The notes beneath the pieces were generated by a model. That model was not told where the DNA came from and searched no databases. It saw nothing but the letters and a program-made list of their open reading frames with translations. From Acidimicrobiales bacterium (GTDB taxonomy: Bacteria; Actinomycetota; Acidimicrobiia; Acidimicrobiales; Poriferisodalaceae): DNA of 64,000 nucleotides. The DNA lies in NCBI GenBank assembly GCA_009843525.1, contig VYDH01000038.1, positions 1 through 64,000 of the forward strand. The letters are read 5' to 3'. The position numbers were made by a program, and so were the translations under genes. This document shows, piece after piece, positions 50,244-60,366 of the stretch (positions are counted from its first letter, which is position 1; every line of letters starts with the position of its first letter).

Positions 50244-51875
50244 TCAGGGGTAGTGGTCGGGAAGATCGTTCTCGTAGAGGACGGCGTCTCCGTCGCCCAG
50301 GTGTGACCGCACCCACTGCACTGCGTCGTCGCGTGTCGGCATGAGGCGGACGGTGGCACGGTCGCCGGTGCGGTCGTGGATGAGGTTGCGCGCGTTGCGG
50401 CCCCGTGTCGCGCGACGTGCCGTGGCGTGGTCCCAGCCGGCGGCGCCGCCCAGCAGGGCTCTGCGGTTGGTGCGGCCCACGATGATCACGTCGTCGGCAA
50501 TCTGCGCGGCGTGCTCGCCGAGCTGGCGATTCTCGTGCGCCTGGCTGCGGCCCAGTTCGACCATGCCCGGCGTGACCACCACGCGCCGGCTGGCCTCGGT
50601 GTTGGCCAGCATCGACAGGGCAGCGCGTGCCCCTGCCGGGTTGGAGTTGTAGGTGTCGTCGATCACCATGACGCCCCCGGGGCTGCGCCCGGCGGTGCGG
50701 CGGTGCTCGGGCGTCGGCAGGTCGCCGAGGCGGCTGGCGATGTCGGCATCGGAGACTCCCAGGACCGACGCCGCAGCTACGGCGCACGCCACATTCGCCG
50801 GCGCTGCGCCGCCGAGCGGTCCGACGGCGATCTCGCGTCCGAACAGCGTGATGCGACGCGTCACGGCGGCCTCGTTCACGAATGCGCTGGCTGGAGCATC
50901 GACAGTCGCATTGACCGGCAGCACCGTCACGTTGGCGTCTGGGTCCTGCGTGGAGCACCGTATGACCCGCAATCCAGAAGCGGCCAGGCGGTCGGCTTCA
51001 GCCCTGAGTCCGTAGGCGTCGACGTTGAGAATCGCCGTGCGGCTCGTTGCGAAGATCTCCGCCTTGGCGGCCACGATGCGGTCGAGGCTGCCGAAGCGCT
51101 CGAGATGGACCGGGCCGATGGAGGCCAGTATCGACACCGAGGGGCGCACCCAACGGGTCATGGCGGCGATCTCCCCGACGGCGAAGGTGCCCATCTCGGC
51201 GACGAACACCTCGGTGCCGTGCACCAGGTGCTCGTTGACGCTGCGACAGATCCCTGCGGTGTTGTTGAAGCTGGCCGGCGTCGCCACCACTGCCCGGGAT
51301 CCCTCCACTAACTGGCGCAGGTAACCCTTGATGGTGGTCTTGCCATACGAACCCGTCACCGCGACCCGCACCGGATCAACCTCGTCGAGCCGCTGTTGTG
51401 CGCGGTGCACCCAGCGACGAGACAGCACGGCTTCGAGCGGAGCCAACATCGCCAGCGAGACATCTACCCACAGCGGCATGCCGAAGAGCAGCACCGCGAC
51501 CACCGGTTCAGCCAGTCCGGTCAGCAGTCCCACACCCACCAGCACCGCCCACAGCAGCGCCAGGGTGATCGCCACCGTGGCGAGTCGGCGCGTCCAAGCC
51601 AGCAGGCTTGATCGTCCCCGAATATCGAGGCCCTGCGGACCGACCGCGACGGCGGCCGCAGTAATCGCCGGCGCCCACCAGAACGTGCCGCTCAGCACCA
51701 CGCCGGCCGCAGCCGCGAGTGCCAGCACGCGATTGTTCCGGTCGAGCAGCCACCAGCGCCGGGCGAATCGCGACGTTCGTCCGACCCCGTAGTGCTCACG
51801 CTGGGCCACCCGCAGCCAGCGAGCAGCCGAGATCATGCCGGCCACGACTGATGTCCACAGCACGATCTGGTTCAT
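50244..51875 (-). CDS. Mur ligase (MurF-like) with N-terminal membrane domain
   Basis: 543 aa. Residues 1-150 hold about four or five hydrophobic helices (WWLLDRNNRVLALAAAAGVVLSGTFWW, LATVAITLALLWAVLVGVGLLTGL, VAVLLFGMPLWVDVSLAML) where MurF normally has its UDP-substrate domain. From ~168 the Mur ATPase follows: VAVTGSYGKTTIKGYL, FNNTAGICRSVNEHL, EMGTFAVGEIA, NVDAYGL, then VMVIDDTYNSNPAGARAAL as in MurF. A membrane-anchored ligase acting near lipid-linked precursors is my inference. Paired with a Ddl-like gene. Confidence 0.82.
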   Translation of the reverse strand: MNQIVLWTSVVAGMISAARWLRVAQREHYGVGRTSRFARRWWLLDRNNRVLALAAAAGVVLSGTFWWAPAITAAAVAVGPQGLDIRGRSSLLAWTRRLATVAITLALLWAVLVGVGLLTGLAEPVVAVLLFGMPLWVDVSLAMLAPLEAVLSRRWVHRAQQRLDEVDPVRVAVTGSYGKTTIKGYLRQLVEGSRAVVATPASFNNTAGICRSVNEHLVHGTEVFVAEMGTFAVGEIAAMTRWVRPSVSILASIGPVHLERFGSLDRIVAAKAEIFATSRTAILNVDAYGLRAEADRLAASGLRVIRCSTQDPDANVTVLPVNATVDAPASAFVNEAAVTRRITLFGREIAVGPLGGAAPANVACAVAAASVLGVSDADIASRLGDLPTPEHRRTAGRSPGGVMVIDDTYNSNPAGARAALSMLANTEASRRVVVTPGMVELGRSQAHENRQLGEHAAQIADDVIIVGRTNRRALLGGAAGWDHATARRATRGRNARNLIHDRTGDRATVRLMPTRDDAVQWVRSHLGDGDAVLYENDLPDHYP

Positions 51876-51925
51876 CGGATCCCGCTCGCAGGCAGTCGTT
51901 CGCTAGGCACGCGCCTCAGAGGTTG

Positions 51926-54564
<2,639 letters not shown>

Positions 54565-54565
<1 letters not shown>

Positions 54566-54627
54566 TAGGTAAGAAGGAGCAGTCCGGTAGCGGAAAGCAG
54601 TGCGGTGTGAGTCGAGACGCGAATCAC
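54565..54627 (-). CDS. leuL: leuA leader peptide
   Basis: 20 aa from GTG 54627 to TAG. It contains six Leu codons: two together mid-peptide (CTG CTT) and four in a row (CTG CTC CTT CTT) just before the final Thr. This is a classic leucine sensor: scarcity of leucyl-tRNA stalls the ribosome in the run of four and should change folding of the following stems. It has no ribosome site, but TAGCAT lies 7 nt upstream, so it is probably a leaderless message. Confidence 0.85.
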
Positions 54628-54634
54628 GCAGAAG

Positions 54635-54640
54635 ATGCTA
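54635..54640 (-). promoter_or_regulatory. candidate -10 element of the leu operon
   Basis: TAGCAT, 7 nt before the leader GTG; predicts that the leu mRNA begins at or next to that codon. Confidence 0.5.
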
Positions 54641-54671
54641 CCAGCCAGGTTCCAGAGCCAGTAGTGCGCCC

Positions 54672-54751
54672 GCTGCGGAGGCGGCAGGACCCTCTGCGAC
54701 CAGCGATCCGGCAGGTCGCAACGTCGCCGAGTCCCCTGCCGCCTCCGCAGC
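54672..54751. repeat. 17-bp perfect inverted repeat between ppk1 and the leu leader
   Basis: Arms 54672-54688 and 54735-54751 (core CTGCGGAGGCGGCAG) are exact reverse complements; the 46-nt interior holds a second 6-bp stem GCGACC/GGTCGC. It begins 15 bp after the ppk1 stop, so it may end ppk1 transcription. No U-tract follows. Confidence 0.6.
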
Positions 54752-54765
54752 TCCCGCAGCTGTGC

Positions 54766-56868
54766 TCAGCCGCGGCGGTCAGCGTGCAGGGTCAGCATCG
54801 AATGGTGCAGATCGGTGCCGCAGTGCTTGGTCCACTCGCCGTCGCTGCCGAGCTCCCACCGTGCAATGCCGTCGTCGAGGTACATGTCGGTGAGATCCAC
54901 AAGCTCGCTAATGAGCGCAGGCGCCTCCACGGGCGCCAGTGCCTCGACGCGGTAGCGCAGGTTGCGCGGCATGGCGTCGGCCGAGCCCAGCAGGATCGTG
55001 TAGCCCCGGTCGCGATTGCCGAACCGGTACACCCGGCTGTGCTCCAGGAAGCGGCCCACGATGCTGCGCACCGAGATGTTCTCGCTCATGCCGGCGATGC
55101 CGGGGACCAGACAGCAGATGCCTCGCACGACGAGGTCGATGCGGCACCCCTGCTGTGACGCCTCATAGAGGGCGTCGATCACCTCGCTGTCGACGATGGC
55201 ATTCATCTTCATGAAGATGTGGCCGTCGGGCTCGGCGGCCTCGGCTGCAATGTGCTTGACCAACGACTGGCCGAGGCTGTGCGGCGCCACGGCCAGCTTG
55301 CGGTAGTCGGTCTTGCGGCTGTAGCCGGTGAGCGAGTTGAACAGTGCGGCCACGTCGGCTGCAAAGTCCCTGTCGGCAGTGAGCAGGCCGAAGTCCTCGT
55401 AGATGCGGGCCGTGTCGGCGTTGAAGTTGCCGGTGCCGACGAAGCAGTAGTGGGCGATTCCCCGGGGCTCACGCCTCACCACCATCGCGAGCTTGCAGTG
55501 GGTCTTCAGACCCACGACGCCGTAGGCCACATGCACGCCCGCGCGCTCCAGGATGCGTGCCCACTCGATGTTGGCGTGCTCGTCGAAGCGGGCCTTCAAC
55601 TCGACGACCACCACGACCTGCTTGCCGCGCTCGGCAGCCCGGATGAGCGAATCGACGAGTCGAGTCCGCTCCGAGGTCCGGTACATGGTCAGCTTGATGG
55701 CGAGCACGTCTGGATCGTCGGCGGCTTGGCGAATGAACGCATCGAGACTGGTCGTGAACGACTCGTAGGGCAGGTGCACCAAGACGTCCTGGCGCTTGAG
55801 GACATCGAAGAAGTCGACGCCGGTCTCGGACTCCTCTACGGCTCCCCGCCGGTCCCCGGTACCACTGGCGAGCAGCGCACCGGCCTCGGTGGTTGCCCGC
55901 AGAGGCAGCGGCGTCCTCGGGCTGTGGGGCGGTGTCTTGAGATCGTCGCGGTCGATGCGGTACAGCTCGAACAGATCTGACAGGCCGAGCAGTCCGGCAG
56001 ACGTGTACACGTCGTCGTGGGTCAGCTTCAGCTCTCGGGTCAGCATGTCCAGCGCGTCGTCGCCCAGGTCGGGCGCAGCCTCGAGTCGCACGGCACCGCC
56101 GAAGCGCCGCTGCCGCAACTCGAGCTCCATGTGCTTGAGCAGGTCATCGGTCTCGGTGTCGTCGATGTCGAGATCCGCGTCGCGGGTGACCCTGAACGTG
56201 CTGTGGCTCAGCAGCTTCACGCCCGGGAACAGGTCTCCCAGGTGCCCGGCGATGACCGATTCCAGCGTGATGAAGCGGTTCTCGTCGGGCAGGGCCAGAA
56301 AGCGCGGCAGGATCGGCGGCACCTTGACCCGGGCGAATGACGGCCCGCTGCGCGAGTGCTCGACGAACACGGCGAGGTTCAGCGACAGGTCCGAGATGTA
56401 GGGAAAGGGGTGAGCCGGATCCACTGCGAGCGGGGTCAGTACCGGGAACACCTGCTCGCTGAAGAGCTCGGCTATCCATGCGCGGCTCGTGGCATCGAGA
56501 TCGTCGACCCCGACGAAAGAAATCCCTTCTGCAGCGAGCGCCGGCCGCAGCTCGTCTTCGAACAGCGACGAAGCATCACCGAGCTGCACGGCCGCGGCCG
56601 CCCGGATCCCCTTGAGCTGCTCTCGCGGGGTCAGGCCGTCCGCGCCGGCCTGGCGAACCCCGGCTTCGATGGAGTCGAGCACGGTGGGCACCCGCACCTG
56701 GAAGAACTCGTCGAGATTCGACGCGTGGATGGCCACGAACCTGATGCGCTCGAGAAGCGGCAACTCTCGATCACGCGCGAGTGCCAGGACGCGATGGTTG
56801 AAGTCCAGCCAAGACAACTCTCGATTGAGGTAGCGCTTGGATGATCGGGCCCCGTTGGCGGCGGACAT
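54766..56868 (-). CDS. ppk1: polyphosphate kinase 1
   Basis: 700 aa, full length. N-domain YLNRELSWLDFNHRVLALA, head domain, and two phospholipase-D-like C domains with TMYRTSERTRLVDSLIRAAERGKQVVVVVELKARFDEHANIEWA and the autophosphorylated His in GLKTHCKLAMVVRRE; IDLVVRGICCLVPGI and SIVGRFLEHSRVYRFGN complete it. Makes polyphosphate from ATP at the membrane. No ppx or pho genes are adjacent. Confidence 0.96.
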   Translation of the reverse strand: MSAANGARSSKRYLNRELSWLDFNHRVLALARDRELPLLERIRFVAIHASNLDEFFQVRVPTVLDSIEAGVRQAGADGLTPREQLKGIRAAAAVQLGDASSLFEDELRPALAAEGISFVGVDDLDATSRAWIAELFSEQVFPVLTPLAVDPAHPFPYISDLSLNLAVFVEHSRSGPSFARVKVPPILPRFLALPDENRFITLESVIAGHLGDLFPGVKLLSHSTFRVTRDADLDIDDTETDDLLKHMELELRQRRFGGAVRLEAAPDLGDDALDMLTRELKLTHDDVYTSAGLLGLSDLFELYRIDRDDLKTPPHSPRTPLPLRATTEAGALLASGTGDRRGAVEESETGVDFFDVLKRQDVLVHLPYESFTTSLDAFIRQAADDPDVLAIKLTMYRTSERTRLVDSLIRAAERGKQVVVVVELKARFDEHANIEWARILERAGVHVAYGVVGLKTHCKLAMVVRREPRGIAHYCFVGTGNFNADTARIYEDFGLLTADRDFAADVAALFNSLTGYSRKTDYRKLAVAPHSLGQSLVKHIAAEAAEPDGHIFMKMNAIVDSEVIDALYEASQQGCRIDLVVRGICCLVPGIAGMSENISVRSIVGRFLEHSRVYRFGNRDRGYTILLGSADAMPRNLRYRVEALAPVEAPALISELVDLTDMYLDDGIARWELGSDGEWTKHCGTDLHHSMLTLHADRRG

Positions 56869-56951
56869 GACGGCTCAAGCCCCTGTGCGGTCAATGCAAG
56901 GCACCATGGGGCGAAGCACCCTGCGCCCGTGAGAGTACGCAATCGACGTCA

Positions 56952-56960
56952 CTGTCCACA
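56952..56960 (+). promoter_or_regulatory. DnaA-box-like site
   Basis: CTGTCCACA, one mismatch from the actinobacterial consensus TTGTCCACA; facing the site at 57009. Confidence 0.3.
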
Positions 56961-57008
56961 AGGGGGCGGCCAAGTCCAGCAAGCTCGCCGCTAATTGCAG
57001 GCGGGGCT

Positions 57009-57017
57009 TGTGGACAA
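57009..57017 (-). promoter_or_regulatory. DnaA-box-like site
   Basis: TTGTCCACA on the minus strand, a perfect match to the actinobacterial DnaA-box consensus. Confidence 0.4.
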
Positions 57018-57029
57018 CATGTGAGCATC

Positions 57030-57056
57030 GGGCAGGCGTCGTGTGGACGCCTGCCC
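57030..57056 (-). terminator. terminator hairpin after thiolase
   Basis: GGGCAGGCGTC / GACGCCTGCCC, a perfect 11-bp stem with a 5-nt loop, starting 10 bp after the thiolase stop. No U-tract. Confidence 0.6.
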
Positions 57057-57066
57057 GCGCCCGCGC

Positions 57067-58545
57067 TCAGGCCGGTGCGAACTCGAAGGCGTCGCTGACG
57101 ACTACCTCGGTGCCGATGAACTCGGTCTGGGTCATCTCGTCCATGAGCGCTGGATCAGTGCTGCGAGCCCACTGCCGCCCGTTCGGCGTTCGCACCGCCG
57201 CCAAGGCCACTTCGGGCGCCTCCCGGCCGTGCATGACGGTGTACGCCTCGACGGTGGCGTCGCCGCTGTAGCCGTCATCCAACTCGACCGACGGGAACTG
57301 GTCGATTTCATGCTGGCAGTCTTCGTGGCGGAAGCCGCCGGAGGGCGGCGAGGTCGAGTAGATGCCGAACGCATGCTTGGTGAGGTAGCCGCCGTTCGCC
57401 GAGCACAGCCCGATGCTGCCTGGGTTCTCGCGCAGTGTGTTGGCCATCGTGGCGATGGAGTGGGTGACGTAGTTGTTGAGCGGCCCGCCGGCGAAGGTGA
57501 GCCCGCCGGTGAGCGTCAGCTCGCGCTCGAGTCCGAGGCCCAGCTCGGTGGCAGAGATCTGCACCGCAGAGGGGAAGCACGAGTACAGGTCGACGTAGTC
57601 GATGTCGTCGACGTCCACGCCTGCCAGCTCCATCGCCCGTCGGCCCGCCACTCGGATGGCGGGGGAGCTGTGCAGATCGCCCCGGTTGGACACGAAGTCG
57701 GTGTCGCGCCCGTCTGTGCCGGCATGGGGAAACACCCAGCGGTCGGTGGGCACCCGAGCGGCCGTCGCCGCCTCTGCGGAGCACACGATGAGCGCAGCGG
57801 CCAAGTCGAGGTCCCAGTTGGAATTCATCGACTTCGTGTAGGGGAAGCCGACGAGCCGGTTGCTGGGGCTCGGGTTGCGGATCTCCTCTGCCGTCATGGG
57901 CGTTCGTACCCATGAGTACGGGTTGGCCACCGCTGCCTGGTTGAACTTCTCCCACATCGCGGAAACGCGGTCGCGGTGGCCGTCCATCGACTCGCCTCGC
58001 GACGCCCGGAAGGCCGACTCGAAGACCGGGTAGAGGCAGATTGGGTCCCTCAGGCCGCGTTCGGTCTCCACATCGTTGTTCATCACGACGTCCTTGCCGA
58101 GATACTCGTCAGGCCACACATCGGTCTGGTCGGTGTAGGGAATGCGCTGGTTTGCCCGACGCGCCCGGCGTCGACTCCAGATGCCTTCCGCTCCGGCGAT
58201 CAGCACGATGTCGGCCTCGCCGGCGCCGATGCGCTGGCAGGCTTCATTCACGAGCGACTGCGGCGTGTTGCCGCCGTCGGTGGAGAGCCCGGTCGTGCCG
58301 GCGGCCCCGAAGCGTTCGTTCAGCAACGCGGCCGGGTCGGAATAAGGCCAGGCACCCTTTACGACCCAGGTGTGCGTGGCGCGGCTGGTCAGTGCCGGTG
58401 CGCCAGCATCTTGCGCAGCCGCGGCCAGTGCCTCGGCCATCATGGCGATCGGTTCGAGCGCGTCGACCGGAACCTCGGGGCGCTGCTTGAACTGTCCAGC
58501 GCCCACAAGAACGGGGGTGCGGGGATCGATCTGGCTGTTCGTCAT
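57067..58545 (-). CDS. thiolase-like acetyl-CoA acetyltransferase family protein
   Basis: 492 aa. TPVLVGAGQFKQRP at the start, DGGNTPQSLVNEACQRIGAGEADIVLIAGAE, VDLYSCFPSAVQISATELGL and GGPLNNYVTHSIATMANTLRENPGSIGLCSANGGYLTKHAFGIYST. The SCP-x/acetyl-CoA acetyltransferase-like layout with an extra ~100-aa C-terminal OB-type domain. The nucleophile Cys of classical thiolases is not at the usual place, so it may act as a synthase-like or non-thiolytic relative. GAGG lies ~10 nt before the ATG. Lipid or steroid degradation is likely. Confidence 0.85.
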   Translation of the reverse strand: MTNSQIDPRTPVLVGAGQFKQRPEVPVDALEPIAMMAEALAAAAQDAGAPALTSRATHTWVVKGAWPYSDPAALLNERFGAAGTTGLSTDGGNTPQSLVNEACQRIGAGEADIVLIAGAEGIWSRRRARRANQRIPYTDQTDVWPDEYLGKDVVMNNDVETERGLRDPICLYPVFESAFRASRGESMDGHRDRVSAMWEKFNQAAVANPYSWVRTPMTAEEIRNPSPSNRLVGFPYTKSMNSNWDLDLAAALIVCSAEAATAARVPTDRWVFPHAGTDGRDTDFVSNRGDLHSSPAIRVAGRRAMELAGVDVDDIDYVDLYSCFPSAVQISATELGLGLERELTLTGGLTFAGGPLNNYVTHSIATMANTLRENPGSIGLCSANGGYLTKHAFGIYSTSPPSGGFRHEDCQHEIDQFPSVELDDGYSGDATVEAYTVMHGREAPEVALAAVRTPNGRQWARSTDPALMDEMTQTEFIGTEVVVSDAFEFAPA

Positions 58546-58703
58546 GGCGATGCGACCTCATGGTCGGGAACTGCGGGGTGAACGGGACGCGACGTTAGCG
58601 AACAGTGTTCTGGCGAGGCCGGGTTGACAGGCGCGCGCAGGAATCCCGGTCAGCGGCGTAGCGCTCGACGAGCGGAAGTAGCGTCACCGATGGGAGGCCA
58701 CCG

Positions 58704-59438
58704 GTGGCCCAACTGCCCGATCATTACGCGACGCTGGGAGTACGCCCGGACGCCGACACCGCCGCGATACGGCGAGCGTGGATCCGAGCGGCGCGGGCCA
58801 ATCATCCCGATCAGCGCGGCGATGTCACAGAGGCCCAGAGCGAGCGTTCCGACAGCCGGATGCGGTCCGTGAACGAAGCGTGGCGCGTGCTCGGTTCCGC
58901 CGACTCGCGCCGCTCCTACGACGAGGAGCGCGCTGCCGCAGCGCCGCGGCCGTCCGAACCTTCGCCCCCAGCGAGCCCGGCCGAGCGCGCGGCAGCTGGC
59001 GGCGCCAGTCACGACGAGCCCAGCGACCCGTGGTTTGACGGCGGCGCCACCACCGTTGAGCCTGGCGGTCCAGGCGGCTTCGTGGTCCGGCACCGCAGTG
59101 CGGCGCTGGTGGTGCGGGTGCTGCCGTGGCTGGCGATCGCTGTGGTGGGCCTGGTGATATTCGTGGCCAGCGCGTATATGACCGCCAGCGACAACGTGGA
59201 CCAATCGAGGGTTGCTGCGCTTGAGGTGGGAGAGTGCTTCTGGTTTGATCCCGATGGCACGCTGTTCACGGTCGCGTGCGATTGGCCGCAAACCGACGGT
59301 GTGCTTGATGAGATCATCACAACGTCCGCCAGCGACCGCTGCCGTCATCCTGATGCTGCCGCGCACCCAGCCCCGATCGCTGGCCGCCGCCTCTGCCTGG
59401 TGCCCGTAGACCGCTGGGAGCCGCCTGCTGCGGAGTAG
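58704..59438 (+). CDS. membrane-anchored J-domain protein
   Basis: 244 aa from GTG 58704 (GGGAGG upstream). J-domain at 5-75: HYATLGVRPDADTAAIRRAWIRAARANHPDQRGD with the HPD motif, then SVNEAWRVLGSADSRRSYDEE. A Pro/Ala-rich linker leads to one helix at ~138-160 (VVRVLPWLAIAVVGLVIFVAS) and an outer domain with three Cys (GECFWFD, VACDWPQ, DRCRHPD). It may recruit DnaK to the membrane; the outer domain has no name I know, though GECF-type domains occur in septum-linked proteins. Confidence 0.8.
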   Translation: MAQLPDHYATLGVRPDADTAAIRRAWIRAARANHPDQRGDVTEAQSERSDSRMRSVNEAWRVLGSADSRRSYDEERAAAAPRPSEPSPPASPAERAAAGGASHDEPSDPWFDGGATTVEPGGPGGFVVRHRSAALVVRVLPWLAIAVVGLVIFVASAYMTASDNVDQSRVAALEVGECFWFDPDGTLFTVACDWPQTDGVLDEIITTSASDRCRHPDAAAHPAPIAGRRLCLVPVDRWEPPAAE

Positions 59439-59444
59439 TTGCTG

Positions 59445-60290
59445 TCAGCCGCGCTCGGTGAGCATGAGACGCACGCCCAGGTTGTGCTCTGGCGGCACGA
59501 TGAACATCGCGTCCTGGTGCTCGCCGGCGCCGCACACGCCGACTCGTTGCGCGCCGGGGACGAGGCCGGGGTCGTCGAGCTGGAAGTGCAAGAGCTGCAG
59601 GCGGCCGGGCCGGTTGCCCATCCAGTGGGCCAAGTTGGCGTCGGTTGGCTGGATGAGCTTCAGGTTCCACGGGCCCGAGCGCAGGTCCACTCCGGTTCCG
59701 ATATTGGGGTCTTTCCATTCGTCGGTCTGCACCATGCCCAGCGGTCCTCGGAACAGCGCGGCTGCAGCTTGTACATCGGACGTCAAGTGGACCACGGTCG
59801 CCAGCGACGTGGGCCGCCCGTGGCGAGTGGGCGGCAATGGCGGGGCGTCGTCCCAGCCATCGCCGCCCGCCCAAGCGATCTGGATGACCATTCCCCAGCT
59901 GTCCTTGGGGTGGAGGAACGCTTCCTTCCACAGCGGGTTCTCTTCGTTGACTCCGATGACGTTGTAGCCGGCGTCGCCGAGCGCTCCGACGGTGTCGGCG
60001 AAGTCGGGCGTCTTGAAGGTGAAGTGGTGCGGGCCGGGGCCGTTGCGGGCGAGGAAGCGGTGCAGGAAATCGCTGCCGGGGTGCTCCAGCGGCTCGAGGA
60101 TCTCGACCCGCGCGCCGCCGCCGAACGCCACTTGGCAGAAGTAGAAGTCGTCGCCCGCCTGCGAGGCCGGGTCGTTGTCGGGACCGCCGATCCAGCGGCC
60201 GCCCAGGTCGCGGCTGTAGCGGATCACGTTGTCCCAAGCGCGTTCGCTGACAACAGCGACATGATCCATCACGAGCTTGTCCGTCGGCAT
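59445..60290 (-). CDS. two-domain VOC/glyoxalase protein
   Basis: 281 aa from ATG 60290 (60329 also in frame). First VOC unit: MDHVAVVSERAWDNVIRYSRDLGG, HHFTFKTPDFADTVGALGDAGY; second: LATVVHLTSDVQAAAALFRGPLGM, ending PPEHNLGVRLMLTE. This is the fold of methylmalonyl-CoA epimerase and extradiol-type enzymes. It is the last gene of the LLM-SDR-sulfatase run, which points to catabolism of a sulfated or cyclic compound. Confidence 0.82.
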   Translation of the reverse strand: MPTDKLVMDHVAVVSERAWDNVIRYSRDLGGRWIGGPDNDPASQAGDDFYFCQVAFGGGARVEILEPLEHPGSDFLHRFLARNGPGPHHFTFKTPDFADTVGALGDAGYNVIGVNEENPLWKEAFLHPKDSWGMVIQIAWAGGDGWDDAPPLPPTRHGRPTSLATVVHLTSDVQAAAALFRGPLGMVQTDEWKDPNIGTGVDLRSGPWNLKLIQPTDANLAHWMGNRPGRLQLLHFQLDDPGLVPGAQRVGVCGAGEHQDAMFIVPPEHNLGVRLMLTERG

Positions 60291-60298
60291 AGCGCCGC

Positions 60299-60304
60299 AG
60301 GCTA
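60299..60304 (-). promoter_or_regulatory. candidate -10 element
   Basis: TAGCCT, 8 nt before ATG 60290. Confidence 0.35.
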
Positions 60305-60366
60305 TGGGAGCGATAGGGCGCGTGGGCATGCCACGCGGACCGGACCGCCGAGGGGCCGTGCCGGGG

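Noticed and set aside
56940..57060. Replication origin at the DnaA-box-like sites
   Set aside because: Only two boxes, no AT-rich unwinding region, and no dnaA, dnaN or gyrB nearby.
58600..58610. GAACAGTGTTC as a LexA/SOS box
   Set aside because: The actinobacterial box needs four bases between GAAC and GTTC; here there are three, and neither neighbouring gene is a DNA-repair gene.
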